Source: Endozoicomonas sp965196975 (GTDB taxonomy: Bacteria > Pseudomonadota > Gammaproteobacteria > Pseudomonadales > Endozoicomonadaceae). From it: a stretch of DNA of 64,000 nucleotides. The notes under the pieces were generated by a model that did not search any database, was not told where the DNA came from, and saw nothing but the letters and a program-made list of their open reading frames with translations. Of the stretch, positions 49,064 to 58,018 are shown one piece after another. The translations under genes and the position numbers were made by a program. Each line of letters begins with the position of its first letter. Positions within the stretch are counted from its first letter, which is position 1. Location of the stretch: contig NZ_OZ239981.1 of NCBI RefSeq assembly GCF_965196975.1, forward strand, positions 4,650,001-4,714,000. The letters are read 5' to 3'.

Positions 49064-49097
49064 AAAGGCCCTAAGCTCATAACGAGATAGGGCCTTT
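49064..49097. terminator. Bidirectional terminator
   Basis: AAAGGCCCTA (49064-49073) pairs with TAGGGCCTTT (49088-49097), a perfect 10-bp stem. It lies between the convergent YjfC-like gene and the barrel protein gene and can serve both. Confidence 0.85.
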
Positions 49098-49107
49098 AGC
49101 GATTAAC

Positions 49108-49722
49108 TCAGAAGTGAATGGATGCAGCAACATAAAATTGACGAGAGTCGTTTACTTTCAGTTTTACGTGATGATGCTCTTTATAATGATGAGAAGTGCT
49201 ATTAGTTAGGTATTTCAAACCTGCTTCCAGATCAATATTGTCAATCTGATAAATTACGCCAGCTTGAGCACCGTAGGCAAAGCCCCACTTTTTGTCAAAC
49301 CCGTCAGCTTTGTTTTCGGATGCACCGATGGTTAAGCCAACAAATGGTTGAATTTCTGACTCAGGCATGAACATATAATCGGCAGAAACAAGTAGGTTCA
49401 GTTGTTTAATGTCTTTAACTTTTACCTCACCAAGCGTTGCATCATTCCAGTGAGCATCCTTAGGCTTGTTATAGCCAAGTGTGAAGTACGCTCTTGCTTC
49501 ATCTTCCCAGAAACTTCCGACACGAATACCAAAGAAGCCTGTGTTATCCTGCTTGTCTTCGCCTGATATACCGTCAACCTTAACCTTAGTTTTAGAGTAG
49601 CCACCTTCTATACCAACGAATACGTCGCTGGTCGACCAGTCATCCTCCCACCCAGTGGCCATGGCTACAGACGAAACGGCAGAGATAGTAAGAGCTGTGA
49701 AGAGTGAAGTTATCTTTTTCAT
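49108..49722 (-). CDS. Small outer-membrane beta-barrel protein
   Basis: 204 residues from the ATG at 49722, which directly precedes a signal peptide (MKKITSLFTALTISAVSSVAMA); an upstream ATG at 49767 would add 15 residues before it and is less likely. The mature part alternates short beta strands and turns (FVGIEGGYSKTKVKV, GFFGIRVGSFWED, FYVAASIHF) and ends in Phe, as for an eight-stranded OmpA/OmpW-size barrel. A His-rich turn (SHHYKEHHHVK) near residue 180 could bind metal. Function unknown. An 18-bp palindrome lies about 235 bases upstream. Confidence 0.75.
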   Translation of the reverse strand: MKKITSLFTALTISAVSSVAMATGWEDDWSTSDVFVGIEGGYSKTKVKVDGISGEDKQDNTGFFGIRVGSFWEDEARAYFTLGYNKPKDAHWNDATLGEVKVKDIKQLNLLVSADYMFMPESEIQPFVGLTIGASENKADGFDKKWGFAYGAQAGVIYQIDNIDLEAGLKYLTNSTSHHYKEHHHVKLKVNDSRQFYVAASIHF

Positions 49723-50159
49723 GGGGATTCCCAACGTATTCCATATCCGAGTGTGTACTGAGAACAACTGGTTGCTTCCCCTATGCGCTATAGAAAAAGC
49801 AAAAATATAAGAAACGTAGTTAACAATAGACCGATTCTGAGCACATGGGATAAAAAATCTTTGCGGACAGGATCAGCAATCTATTGAGAAATAGCATTTC
49901 ATTATCAATCAAGGAACTGTATATAGATCACAAATCAGGTCTGTGCCATGTTCATTTAGTGTACTAAAGTACACTTAGTCCTTTGTTCTGATGGGTAATC
50001 TCGTGTTTATAATGTTAATAAGACGGTAAGGGCAGGTTCTTGGCATTGTTTTTTGGTTTGATGTTTGGCTTTTTTGTTTCTGTCGGCTTTTTTGTGATTT
50101 CTTGTTTGGTTTTCTGAAAGATTTACGTCTATTGATATTAATAAATAGTTAAATAATTC
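49723..50159. other. Gene-free region upstream of the barrel protein and IS66-type copy 2
   Basis: AT-rich, with unusually T-rich plus-strand stretches at about 50041-50115. It contains the 18-bp palindrome AGTGTACTAAAGTACACT (49958-49975), a likely operator site. It ends at the 8-bp target duplication of the IS66-type element. No ORF here has recognisable content. Confidence 0.5.
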
Positions 50160-51758
50160 GTAACTATTCAGCACCCTTCATATAAATCTGGAATTTTCTG
50201 ATTTTTCGACCATCATCTTATACTCAATTTTTCTAACAAATCTCCAGTATGGAACCAGACTTCCCAGCTACTCCGTTTACCGAAGCTCTCCTTAAAGAGA
50301 ATGAAGAGCTTCGGACCGAGAATGCGCTTTTACGGGAACGTTGCAGCGAACTGGAAGAAAGGGTTAATAAAAACAGTCAAAACAGTAGTAAGCCACCATC
50401 GTCAGATGGTTATCAAAAGCCCAGTAAAAAAGGGAGTGATAAAGGTGATACATCTTCCAAAGAAGCCCCCTGCTCCTCACAGGAAACACCGAACCCCAAA
50501 AGCCTTAGACCATCTTCAGGCAATAAACCAGGTGGCCAGAAAGGTCATCAAGGCTCTTGTTTGAGACGTGTCGCCTTACCCGATTATGTCAGGCATCTGA
50601 AGGTTGAAAAATGTTGCTGTTGCCAGTCTTCGCTTATCGATATTAAACCCACCAAATACATTGAGCGACAGGTTTTTGATCCAGGTAGACCCGGAGAATT
50701 TGAAGTTACCGCGTACTGGGCAGACGTTAAAGTATGTCCTTGTGGTAAACGGAACACCGCTGAGTTTCCCCAAGGAGTGAAAGCCGCTGCTCAATACGGA
50801 GAAGTGACTCAGGCAATGGCTGTTCATTTAAACCAGTATCACTTCATCCCATATCACCGGGTGTCTGAGTATTTCAATACTATTTATTGCATGAGTGTCA
50901 GCGCAGGCTCTGTTGCCAATTTTGTTGCCTATACCCATGAGAACCTGGCCTCTACTGAGCAGAGTATCCGCGATGCTTTACAAGAAAGTCCGGTTGCAGG
51001 AGCGGATGAAACTGGCATGCGGGTTGACGGTTCACTGTGGTGGTTACACATTATGCGAGATGACCAATGGACGCTTTACTACCTCTCAGAAAGGCGAGGT
51101 TGTGAAGCAATGGATGCAATGGGCATCCTGCTGACTTTTGCAGGCATTCTGGTTCACGATCATTGGAAGTCCTACTTTGCCTATGCGGCAGTGCATGTGC
51201 TTTGTAATGCCCATCATCTGAGAGAGCTTCAGGGAGTTGTCGATAGGGATGCGAATAAGCTGGCTCTGCGGCTGATGAAATTGCTTACGCTCTCCTGGCA
51301 CTTCTGCAAGAAATACAAAGCAGCCGGTCTGACTCAAATGCCTGGTGCAATACAGCTTCGCATTGAGACGATATACGACCAAATCCTTCAAAGGGCTCTC
51401 ACGAAGGAAACCGCTTATATGGAAAAACAACGACAGGTGCTTGGACGTAAGAAGGTCAGGAATACCAAGGCCTACAACCTGTTCAAAAGGCTTATTGAGT
51501 TTAAGGTTGAAACGTTGCGCTTCATGTCGGACTTTTCAATTCCCTTCGATAACAATGGCAGTGAACGTGATGCCAGGATGGCCAAACTTAAGCAGAAGAT
51601 CTCAGGCTGCTTCAGAAGCGAAGACGGAGGTACCATGTTTACCCGAATCCGAAGCTATTTATCATCTGCTAAAAAGCAGGGGTTGAACATATTTCAGGCG
51701 CTTCTTAAAGCGGTTCGAAATTACAACAATACGCCTTTGCTGGGTGCTGAATAGTTAC
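50160..51758 (+). mobile_element. IS66-type element, copy 2 (intact, 1,599 bp)
   Basis: The terminal inverted repeats are the same as in copy 1 (GTAACTATTCAGCACCC and complement). An exact 8-bp target duplication AATAATTC flanks it (50152-50159 and 51759-51766). It carries one complete transposase gene. Copies 1 and 2 are in direct orientation, 26 kb apart, and enclose dprA, parAB, the rRNA operon and the Yjf cluster. Confidence 0.96.
50249..51754 (+). CDS. IS66 family transposase (TnpC type), intact
   Basis: 501-residue transposase. Order of parts: N-terminal coiled-coil (LLKENEELRTENALLRERC, about 13-31); a low-complexity Ser/Lys linker (SQNSSKPPSSDGYQKPSKK); the Cys-rich zinc-binding region (KCCCCQSS and CPCGK, about 121-168); then the catalytic DDE domain (AGADETGMRVDG, DHWKSYFAYAAVHVLCNAHHLREL, FDNNGSERDARMAKLKQKISG). 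The usual IS66 helper genes tnpA and tnpB are absent, as in the ISBst12-like group. It starts 89 bases inside the element and ends 4 bases before its right end. Confidence 0.96.
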   Translation: MEPDFPATPFTEALLKENEELRTENALLRERCSELEERVNKNSQNSSKPPSSDGYQKPSKKGSDKGDTSSKEAPCSSQETPNPKSLRPSSGNKPGGQKGHQGSCLRRVALPDYVRHLKVEKCCCCQSSLIDIKPTKYIERQVFDPGRPGEFEVTAYWADVKVCPCGKRNTAEFPQGVKAAAQYGEVTQAMAVHLNQYHFIPYHRVSEYFNTIYCMSVSAGSVANFVAYTHENLASTEQSIRDALQESPVAGADETGMRVDGSLWWLHIMRDDQWTLYYLSERRGCEAMDAMGILLTFAGILVHDHWKSYFAYAAVHVLCNAHHLRELQGVVDRDANKLALRLMKLLTLSWHFCKKYKAAGLTQMPGAIQLRIETIYDQILQRALTKETAYMEKQRQVLGRKKVRNTKAYNLFKRLIEFKVETLRFMSDFSIPFDNNGSERDARMAKLKQKISGCFRSEDGGTMFTRIRSYLSSAKKQGLNIFQALLKAVRNYNNTPLLGAE

Positions 51759-51826
51759 AATAATTCTATTGATTGTGTTTGGTGTGATGGTTTGTTTTTA
51801 TTTGTTTTGTGTTCAGGTTTGATAAT

Positions 51827-51855
51827 AAAAAGGCCACGTTTCAATGCGGCCTTTT
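51827..51855 (-). terminator. Terminator downstream of the 50-codon ORF
   Basis: AAAAGGCC (51828-51835) pairs with GGCCTTTT (51848-51855). On the minus strand a T-run follows. It lies 30 bases beyond the stop of the small minus-strand ORF. Confidence 0.75.
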
Positions 51856-51884
51856 ATAGAAGTAAAGATAATGCAAAGTCGATA

Positions 51885-52037
51885 TTATTTAATATGCTTG
51901 TCAGCTTCTTTAAAGAAAAGTGCCATGTCATTCCATGGTGTTGTCTTTCTCAGAATGCGTCTGCAATTTACAATCGTTTCAAAATATGGGGTCTGTTTCT
52001 TCAGCTCAACCCAGCCGCTGATACCACTGTTTTTCAT
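51885..52037 (-). CDS. Small protein of 50 residues, unknown
   Basis: Minus-strand ORF from ATG at 52037 to TAA at 51885. The product starts MKNSGISGWVELKKQ and ends EADKHIK; it contains FETIVNCRRILRKTTPW in the middle and is basic and mildly amphipathic. I recognise no family. In favour of a real gene are the terminator placed 30 bases behind it and the fact that both neighbours are separate IS elements with complete ends, so it belongs to the host sequence. The ribosome-binding site is weak. Its upstream region was cut by the IS982-type copy B insertion 74 bases away. Confidence 0.45.
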   Translation of the reverse strand: MKNSGISGWVELKKQTPYFETIVNCRRILRKTTPWNDMALFFKEADKHIK

Positions 52038-52204
52038 GACACAACTCGAATAAACTGAATAAATTCAGTGAGGGGATAACTACAAGTTCAGTATATGGCG
52101 ATAAAATATTTACGCCATGTGCGACTTTTAGGTTTGCATAAGGAGACATGACTGATCCTGCTTTCTGCTATTAAAAGCAGTAGAAAGCAAAGAAGGTTTC
52201 AGTC

Positions 52205-53095
52205 ATGCCCGTTGAAGAGTTTATCACTACAGTCTACTGCTTGATCGACGATTTGGTAAAAGAGCTTTTTCCTGTACCACTGCGACTTCGAGGGTTTCCA
52301 CCAAAGCTCACTGATAGTGAAGCGATCACCATGGAAGTTGTCGGTGAATGGCTTGGGCATCATAAGGACACTGAGATTTGGAAGTATTTTACCCGACACT
52401 GGCGACACCTGTTTCCTGACATTCCTTCACGCTCGGCATTTGTCAAACAGGCCGCCAACTTATGGCATGTGAAACAACGACTGCAAATTCGTATAGTCCA
52501 GATGATGCATGCAGATAATGCAGATATCCATTTAATCGATGGTTTTCCGATTGATGTTGTCGTCAGAACCCGTGCACCACAGAGCCGTATCTTTAAAGCT
52601 GAGGCTGGTTATGGTTACTGCGCTTCCAAGGACAAGAAGTTCTATGGCTTTCAGGGGCATTTGCTGGTTGAAGCACGAGGGATTCCTGTGGGTTTTACTC
52701 TGACCGCAGCGAACGTAGATGAGCGTGATGCAGCCTATGACATGCTCGAGACCATTTCTGGCCTCTTGCTTGGCGATAAGGGCTATATAAGGCCTGAGTT
52801 TAAAGCTGATTGTCAGGAATTAGGTATTGATCTTCAGACGCCACTGAGAAAAAACATGCAAGATGAACGTCCGAAGTCGTTTGTAAAGCTGGTATTACGG
52901 GTACGACGGAGAATAGAAACAGTGATAGGTCAATTGACAGAGCGCTTTGAAATAGAAAAGTGCCATTGTCGAGATAGATGGCATATGACATCACGTATCG
53001 CTCGGAAGTTACTGGCACATAATATTGGTTCTTATCTGAATATAATTGCTGGTCGTCCTGCAATACAGTTTGAGAACCTTATTTCCGAAGATTAA
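52205..53095 (+). CDS. IS982 family transposase (copy B)
   Basis: 296 residues, identical in translation to the copy A transposase, with the same DDE-domain motifs (IHLIDGFPIDVV, GFQGHLLVEARGIPVGF, LLGDKGYIRPEF). It starts 93 bases inside the element after AAGGTTTCAGTC. The full identity indicates very recent transposition or gene conversion. Confidence 0.94.
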   Translation: MPVEEFITTVYCLIDDLVKELFPVPLRLRGFPPKLTDSEAITMEVVGEWLGHHKDTEIWKYFTRHWRHLFPDIPSRSAFVKQAANLWHVKQRLQIRIVQMMHADNADIHLIDGFPIDVVVRTRAPQSRIFKAEAGYGYCASKDKKFYGFQGHLLVEARGIPVGFTLTAANVDERDAAYDMLETISGLLLGDKGYIRPEFKADCQELGIDLQTPLRKNMQDERPKSFVKLVLRVRRRIETVIGQLTERFEIEKCHCRDRWHMTSRIARKLLAHNIGSYLNIIAGRPAIQFENLISED

Positions 53096-53153
53096 AAAAC
53101 GGAAAGCAAATAATTGCGTGATTTTGAAGATACAACTTGGACTTACCATCATG

Positions 53154-53323
53154 CTAGCCCGGATATTTCATAAACGTGCTCCCGTTCTCGCTTGTCCTTT
53201 GCCGCCCTAAGGGAGTTTTGCTCGGTCGACCGTACTCCCCGGTACGGCACTCCCTCACAAAATCCCTTAGGGCGACAAAGTCCTGCCCGAGATTCGGGGC
53301 AGTTTATGAAATATCCGGGCTAG
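53154..53323. mobile_element. 170-bp foldback MITE inside IS982-type copy B
   Basis: Same hairpin element as at 24711-24880, in the inverse orientation and at the corresponding place between transposase stop and element end. It carries perfect 22-bp terminal repeats. Its presence in both copies shows that it entered the IS982-type element before the copies separated. Confidence 0.8.
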
Positions 53324-53553
53324 TAATTTGAGATAGTTTCAGACAAAGTCGCACATCGCGTAATATTTATAAAAATCAATAATACTTTGAGAACCTATCA
53401 AGTATGCTTATGCCCTGATTCATTTCAAGAGGTGATATTCTCTCCTCCGCTTCAGTCTGTCCTATCAGAAAAGCATTGGGAATGGTGAATATCTAGTAGA
53501 CCTGGATCAGCAATCTGATTTTTTGGTTTTTGATGGAATAGGCTGTACATCAA

Positions 53554-54456
53554 ATGCACATTACGCTTCGTCAGTTGGAAATATTTCGGGCAGTCGCTCA
53601 GTATGGAAGAGTCACTGGTGCTGCCGAGAGTTTGCATATTTCCCAGCCGGCAGCCAGCATGGCTTTATCCGAATTGGAGAAACACCTGGGGCCACTGTTT
53701 GACCGTAATCAGGGAGCAGGCCTTAAGATGAACGACTCTGGTCGCGCTCTTTTATCAAAAGCGTGTGAATTAATTGAACGTGCAAAGGAGCTGGAAACAC
53801 AGTTTGCGGTGAACGGCTCTTATGAGTCGGGTTCACTGGTTCTTAATGCCAGCTCAACTATTGGCAATAATTTACTACCAAAAATGCTTGCCCAGTTTCG
53901 GGAGAGCAGTCCTGGTATCAGAATTGACTTGGAAATAGATAATACCCGAGCCATTGAACAGCGACTCCTGGACTTCAAGATAGATCTTGCGGTTGTCGAA
54001 GGTGTCTGCCTGCATCCGGATATTGAAGTAACTACATGGCTTGAAGATGAGCTGGTGGTTATTTGCAGCCCTGATCACCCATTGGCCAATAAAGGTAATA
54101 TCCCACTGTCTTCACTTTCTAATGAGTTGTGGGTTCTAAGGGAACCAGGCTCGGGTACGCGGGAATTGTTTGATGAAATGATCGCTACTCAGCTGGAATC
54201 ACCAAAGGTTGCCATGGTGTTAAATCGTTCAGAGGCAGTTAAGCAAGCCGTCAGTGATGGTGTTGGTATTGCCTGTATTTCAAGTCTGGCGGCGAAATCA
54301 ACATTGGATACCGGGCATATGGCAACGATTGGGGTTACAGGTTTGAACCTTAAGCGTCATTTTTATTTACTGACCCATAAGAAAAAGTACAAAAGTACGG
54401 TTTTTGATCAGCTATGCCAATTCATAATTGACTGGAAGCCATTTAAAAAAGTTTGA
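53554..54456 (+). CDS. LysR family transcriptional regulator (YeiE-like)
   Basis: 300 residues with an N-terminal winged helix-turn-helix (MHITLRQLEIFRAVAQYGRV, AESLHISQPAASMALSELEKHLG, about 1-60). The C-terminal periplasmic-binding-type effector domain includes GSLVLNASSTIGNNLLPKML and LWVLREPGSGTRELFDEM. The pattern is nearest to YeiE/CysB-like regulators that respond to small anions; the effector is not readable from sequence. It lies between IS982-type copy B and the atp operon, on the same strand but 315 bases upstream, so it is unlikely to belong to that operon. Confidence 0.88.
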   Translation: MHITLRQLEIFRAVAQYGRVTGAAESLHISQPAASMALSELEKHLGPLFDRNQGAGLKMNDSGRALLSKACELIERAKELETQFAVNGSYESGSLVLNASSTIGNNLLPKMLAQFRESSPGIRIDLEIDNTRAIEQRLLDFKIDLAVVEGVCLHPDIEVTTWLEDELVVICSPDHPLANKGNIPLSSLSNELWVLREPGSGTRELFDEMIATQLESPKVAMVLNRSEAVKQAVSDGVGIACISSLAAKSTLDTGHMATIGVTGLNLKRHFYLLTHKKKYKSTVFDQLCQFIIDWKPFKKV

Positions 54457-54771
54457 TTTTTATACACTGGGTATTTGGTTTTTTAAACGACTAATCTTGT
54501 ATACTAAATGCGGGACACACTCTCCTATCCCTTATGCAGCGCGTGCTGACCGGCTGTTCTATCAGATTATATGTTTTATGACTTTGCGAAATATCAATAG
54601 GTCGGTATGGTTTCGGTTGAATATAGGTACTATTACCCATATACTGCGCCCGCTGGGATGTCAGAAATCATTAATCAAATAACAGATGATGACATGATCC
54701 AACAAAATATTACGCGGCGTGCATGCAATAATCTTTTGCTCCCGAGAATTTGAGCTGTAGTTAACGGAAGT
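54457..54771 (+). promoter_or_regulatory. Upstream region of the atp operon
   Basis: This 315-base region holds no recognisable gene. A -10-like TATACT lies at 54500-54505 with only a poor -35 candidate before it (TTGGTT, 19-base spacer). Being the only gap before atpI, it should contain the main promoter of the ATP synthase operon. Confidence 0.4.
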
Positions 54772-55257
54772 ATGTCAGAAGCAAAAGCCTGGAAGCAGCA
54801 AATGGCAATGCGAAGTGATGACTGGTCTGGGTTTGCTAACCGCAAATCCGGTCGTGCTGATCATCGTAAATACATGTGGCTCCAACAGCCACCAGTGCAT
54901 CGTGTTATTGTTGCCCAGTTGGTTGTATCTGCTGTGCTGGCCCTGGCACTGCTTCCTCTGGGAATCACTTTTACATTGTCCTCTCTTCTTGGAGGGCTCT
55001 GTTGCTCGCTGCCCAATGCGTACTTTGTTTGGAGAGCGTTCCGCTACTGTGGCGCCCGCTCTGCAAAGCTGATTGTCAGCTCATTCTATCGTGGAGAGGC
55101 TGGCAAACTGGTACTAACCACAGCGGGTTTCATTCTGGTTTTTACCCTGGTTGAACCACTGGAACCTCTGGCGCTTTTTGGCTCCTTTGTTGCGGTTCAG
55201 GCGGTAAGCTGGTTTGCACCAGTGCTGGTGGCTCGTCGGAAGACGCCAGTAAAGTAG
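54772..55257 (+). CDS. atpI: ATP synthase protein I
   Basis: Small membrane protein that assists assembly of the c-ring. The 161 residues include four hydrophobic segments (VHRVIVAQLVVSAVLALALLP onward, about residues 42-160). The first 40 residues are hydrophilic (AMRSDDWSGFANRKSGRADHRK) and make it longer than the usual 126-130. It has the ribosome-binding site ACGGAAG before the ATG. It is the first gene of the atp operon, 157 bases before atpB. Confidence 0.9.
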   Translation: MSEAKAWKQQMAMRSDDWSGFANRKSGRADHRKYMWLQQPPVHRVIVAQLVVSAVLALALLPLGITFTLSSLLGGLCCSLPNAYFVWRAFRYCGARSAKLIVSSFYRGEAGKLVLTTAGFILVFTLVEPLEPLALFGSFVAVQAVSWFAPVLVARRKTPVK

Positions 55258-55414
55258 TTGTTTGTACAAAACGGCCCGCCCATGGCGGTTGTTTGCTGAA
55301 AAGTGTTTAAGTGGAAAAGCTGCTTTAGGCCTTATTGCTTGATTTTAGATCAAAAGCTTAGAGCTCAGGCAGCTTTGATATTGAAAATGTAATGGATGGT
55401 TTACAGGATTAGCC

Positions 55415-56296
55415 ATGGCAAATACTGCTACTGAATACATACAGCACCACTTGCAGAATTTGACGTATGGTCAGCTGCCTGCTGGTTATGAGCGAGTTGA
55501 TGCTTATGGGCATCCACAGGGTGTTCTGACTGAGCCAACCTGGACCTTTGCCTTGACTCCTGCTGAAGCGAAAGAGATGGGGTTCTGGGCGATTCATGTC
55601 GACAGTATGCTCTGGTCTGTATTCCTCGGATTTGTGTTTGTTCTCCTGTTCCGCTTTGTCGCCAAGAATGCGACATCTGGTGTTCCGGGCAAACTGCAGA
55701 ATGCCATTGAGTCCATCGTTGAGTTTGTGGATACCAGTGTTCGCGAATCCTTCCATGGCAAAAACCCGCTGATTGCTCCTTTGGCCCTGACAATTTTTGT
55801 CTGGATCTTCTTCATGAACCTGATGGACCTTATTCCTGTGGACTGGATTCCTGGTCTGGCCACACTGGCAGGTATTCCATACATGAAGATCGTGCCATCA
55901 ACGGATCCGAACATCACCATGTCCATGTCGATCAGTGTCTTCTTCCTGATGCTCTTCTTCTGGATCAAGGTTAAAGGTGTAACTGGCCTGTTCTCTGACC
56001 TGGCTTTGCACCCATTCTCCAGTAAAAACCCGGTAGCGAAGGTTATTCTTATTCCGGTAAACCTGCTGCTGGAAACAGTGTCTCTGTTAGCCAAACCAGT
56101 TTCTCTGGGGCTGCGACTTTTCGGCAATATGTATGCCGGTGAACTGATATTTATCCTGATTGCCATGATTGGCTGGGCACAGCTGCCACTGCACTTTGGC
56201 TGGGCTGTTCTCCACATTCTGGTTATTACCCTTCAGGCTTACATCTTCATGACTCTGACTATTGTGTATCTGAGCAGCGTCCATGAAGAACACTGA
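55415..56296 (+). CDS. atpB: F0F1 ATP synthase subunit a
   Basis: Membrane stator subunit that conducts protons to the c-ring. The 293 residues have five to six membrane segments. The essential Arg is in LGLRLFGNMYAGELIF near residue 231, and the start region (EYIQHHLQNLTYGQLP) is the usual periplasmic end. It is followed by atpE after 114 bases. Confidence 0.96.
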   Translation: MANTATEYIQHHLQNLTYGQLPAGYERVDAYGHPQGVLTEPTWTFALTPAEAKEMGFWAIHVDSMLWSVFLGFVFVLLFRFVAKNATSGVPGKLQNAIESIVEFVDTSVRESFHGKNPLIAPLALTIFVWIFFMNLMDLIPVDWIPGLATLAGIPYMKIVPSTDPNITMSMSISVFFLMLFFWIKVKGVTGLFSDLALHPFSSKNPVAKVILIPVNLLLETVSLLAKPVSLGLRLFGNMYAGELIFILIAMIGWAQLPLHFGWAVLHILVITLQAYIFMTLTIVYLSSVHEEH

Positions 56297-56410
56297 GTGA
56301 AAGGTAATTGGGCAGCTCATATGGTCAAACCAAAGTGCTGCCCACTGGATAAATTAACTTTAACTAACCACTAATCTCACAACACACGACCTGTAAAGTC
56401 GGGAGGAAAT

Positions 56411-56662
56411 ATGGAACTGGTAGTTGGTCTGACAGTAATCAGTGTTGCAATCATGCTGGGTGTAGCTGCGCTGGCAACTGGTATTGGCTTTGCTCTGCTT
56501 GGCGGTAAATTCCTGGAAGGGGTTGCCCGTCAGCCAGAGACTGCACCTATGCTGCAAACCAAAATGTTCATCGTTGCGGGTCTGCTTGATGCGATCCCAA
56601 TGATTGCCGTTGGTATTGCTCTGTTCTTCACCTTTGCTAACCCGTTCGTTGGACTGCTCTAA
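56411..56662 (+). CDS. atpE: F0F1 ATP synthase subunit c
   Basis: Forms the rotating ring. The 83 residues make two helices joined by the GKFLEGVARQPE loop. The proton-carrying Asp lies in GLLDAIPMIAVGIALFF. No Glu/Ser pattern typical of sodium-using rings is seen, so proton coupling is expected. The strong ribosome-binding site GGGAGGAA precedes the ATG, in keeping with the high copy number needed. Confidence 0.97.
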   Translation: MELVVGLTVISVAIMLGVAALATGIGFALLGGKFLEGVARQPETAPMLQTKMFIVAGLLDAIPMIAVGIALFFTFANPFVGLL

Positions 56663-56827
56663 GCAAAGACGTTAATGCCCGACCAAGTGCCAAATAGGTG
56701 CCGAGTGCTTTGATGAGAAGCTGAAAGCTGCGGGCTAACGTTTGAAAAGCATTAGTCCGTAGTCGTAAAGGTACTTAAGGCCAGGCTCTGAAAGGAGCCA
56801 ACGACATTAACTGAAAGAGGTGTTGGC

Positions 56828-57298
56828 GTGAATTTAAATGCAACTCTGATCGGCCAATCCATCGCTTTTATGTTCTTTGTGTGGTTCTGCATGAAATATG
56901 TGTGGCCACCTCTGACCAAAGCGCTGAGTGACCGACAGCAAAAAATAGCCGATGGTCTGGCTGCTGCTGATAAGGCAGAAAAAGACCTGGCACAGGCCAA
57001 TGACAAAGTCGCTGAACTGCTGAAAGAAGCAAGAGCTGAAGCTCAGGGCATCATTGAATCGGCTAACAAGCGCGCAAACCAGATTGTCGATGAAGCTAAA
57101 GAGCTGGCCCGTGCTGAAGGTGATCGCCTGAAGGCCGCAGCTGCTGCTGAAATTGAGCAGGAAGCTAACCGGGCTCGTGAAGCATTGCGTACGCAGGTGG
57201 CCAGTCTGGCCGTTGCCGGTGCAGAACGAATTCTGGGTGAACGTCTGGATGAGGCGGCAAACAGCAAGCTGGTTGATGATCTGGCGGCTGAACTTTAA
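56828..57298 (+). CDS. atpF: F0F1 ATP synthase subunit b
   Basis: Peripheral stalk subunit. The 156 residues have one N-terminal membrane helix (LIGQSIAFMFFVWFCMKYVW, about 6-25) and a long charged coiled coil (KADKAEKDLAQANDKVAELLKE-like, about residues 47-120). The start is GTG at 56828 with AGAGGTG upstream. The gap from atpE is 165 bases, wider than most others in the operon. Confidence 0.96.
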   Translation: MNLNATLIGQSIAFMFFVWFCMKYVWPPLTKALSDRQQKIADGLAAADKAEKDLAQANDKVAELLKEARAEAQGIIESANKRANQIVDEAKELARAEGDRLKAAAAAEIEQEANRAREALRTQVASLAVAGAERILGERLDEAANSKLVDDLAAEL

Positions 57299-57312
57299 GA
57301 GGGCTGGAGATC

Positions 57313-57846
57313 ATGGAATTAACAACATGTGCCCGTCCTTACGCCAAAGCGGCATTCGAATATGCCCGTGATGCATCACGTTTGAGCGAATGGTCTGACA
57401 TGCTGACTCTCTGTGCCAGTGTGACAGCGTACCAGAAAGTGGTTGAGATGCTGGGTAATCCACAGTTAAGTGGTGCGCAGCAGGCAGAAACTATTATCGG
57501 GCTGTGTCAGGGAGACCTGGATAAGCCGTTTGAGAATTATCTTCAGGTGTTGTCAGAACATCGTCGTCTGCAACTTTTGCCTGAAATTGCTGTCCTATAT
57601 GCCCAGTTGAGAGCGGAAGAAGAACGTTCCCAGCAGGTGCAGGTGACTTCAGCGTATCCGCTGAGTCAGGAACAGCAGGACAAACTGGCAGAAAAAATGG
57701 CGGTTAGACTGGGATGTTCTGTTCATCTGGTAACAGAAATCGACAGTAGCATTTTAGGTGGCGTTATCGTCAAAGCGGGTGACCTGGTCATTGATGGCAG
57801 TCTCCGTGCCCGGCTGAGCAAGCTGGCCGATGCGATGATTTCCTGA
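57313..57846 (+). CDS. atpH: F0F1 ATP synthase subunit delta
   Basis: Connects the peripheral stalk to the top of the alpha3beta3 head. The 177 residues match. The N-terminus RPYAKAAFEYARD, the middle HRRLQLLPEIAVLYAQL and the C-terminus DSSILGGVIVKAGDLVIDGSLRARLSKL (about 145-172) are characteristic. It follows atpF by 14 bases. Confidence 0.96.
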   Translation: MELTTCARPYAKAAFEYARDASRLSEWSDMLTLCASVTAYQKVVEMLGNPQLSGAQQAETIIGLCQGDLDKPFENYLQVLSEHRRLQLLPEIAVLYAQLRAEEERSQQVQVTSAYPLSQEQQDKLAEKMAVRLGCSVHLVTEIDSSILGGVIVKAGDLVIDGSLRARLSKLADAMIS

Positions 57847-58018
57847 GTAATCAATTTAATCATGGAGCCGCGGCGCTCATGAGCCCAAAGGTGCAGTTTT
57901 TCACTCAGGCTTCTGGCTCAGGTGCCAACAGCAATAGTGCCCAAGGCGGAATAAATACCCGCATCGGGTTGAGAATCAATAAAACTGTACGTTTGCGGTA
58001 AAGTGGGGCAGGTAAGCT

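Larger units (their letters stand above)
52112..53361 (+). mobile_element. IS982-type element, copy B
   Basis: 1,250 bp, same length as copy A and in opposite orientation. It is flanked by the exact 7-bp target duplication AATATTT (52105-52111 and 53362-53368). Ends are ACGCCATGTGCGACTTT and, inward from the right, ACGCGATGTGCGACTTT. It also contains the 170-bp MITE. Together with copy A this fixes the element borders and shows a 7-bp duplication as its rule. Confidence 0.95.

Noticed and set aside
51744..52058. 104-codon plus-strand frame overlapping the end of IS66-type copy 2
   Set aside because: It begins inside the transposase, crosses the IS border and opposes the better-supported 50-codon minus-strand ORF and its terminator.
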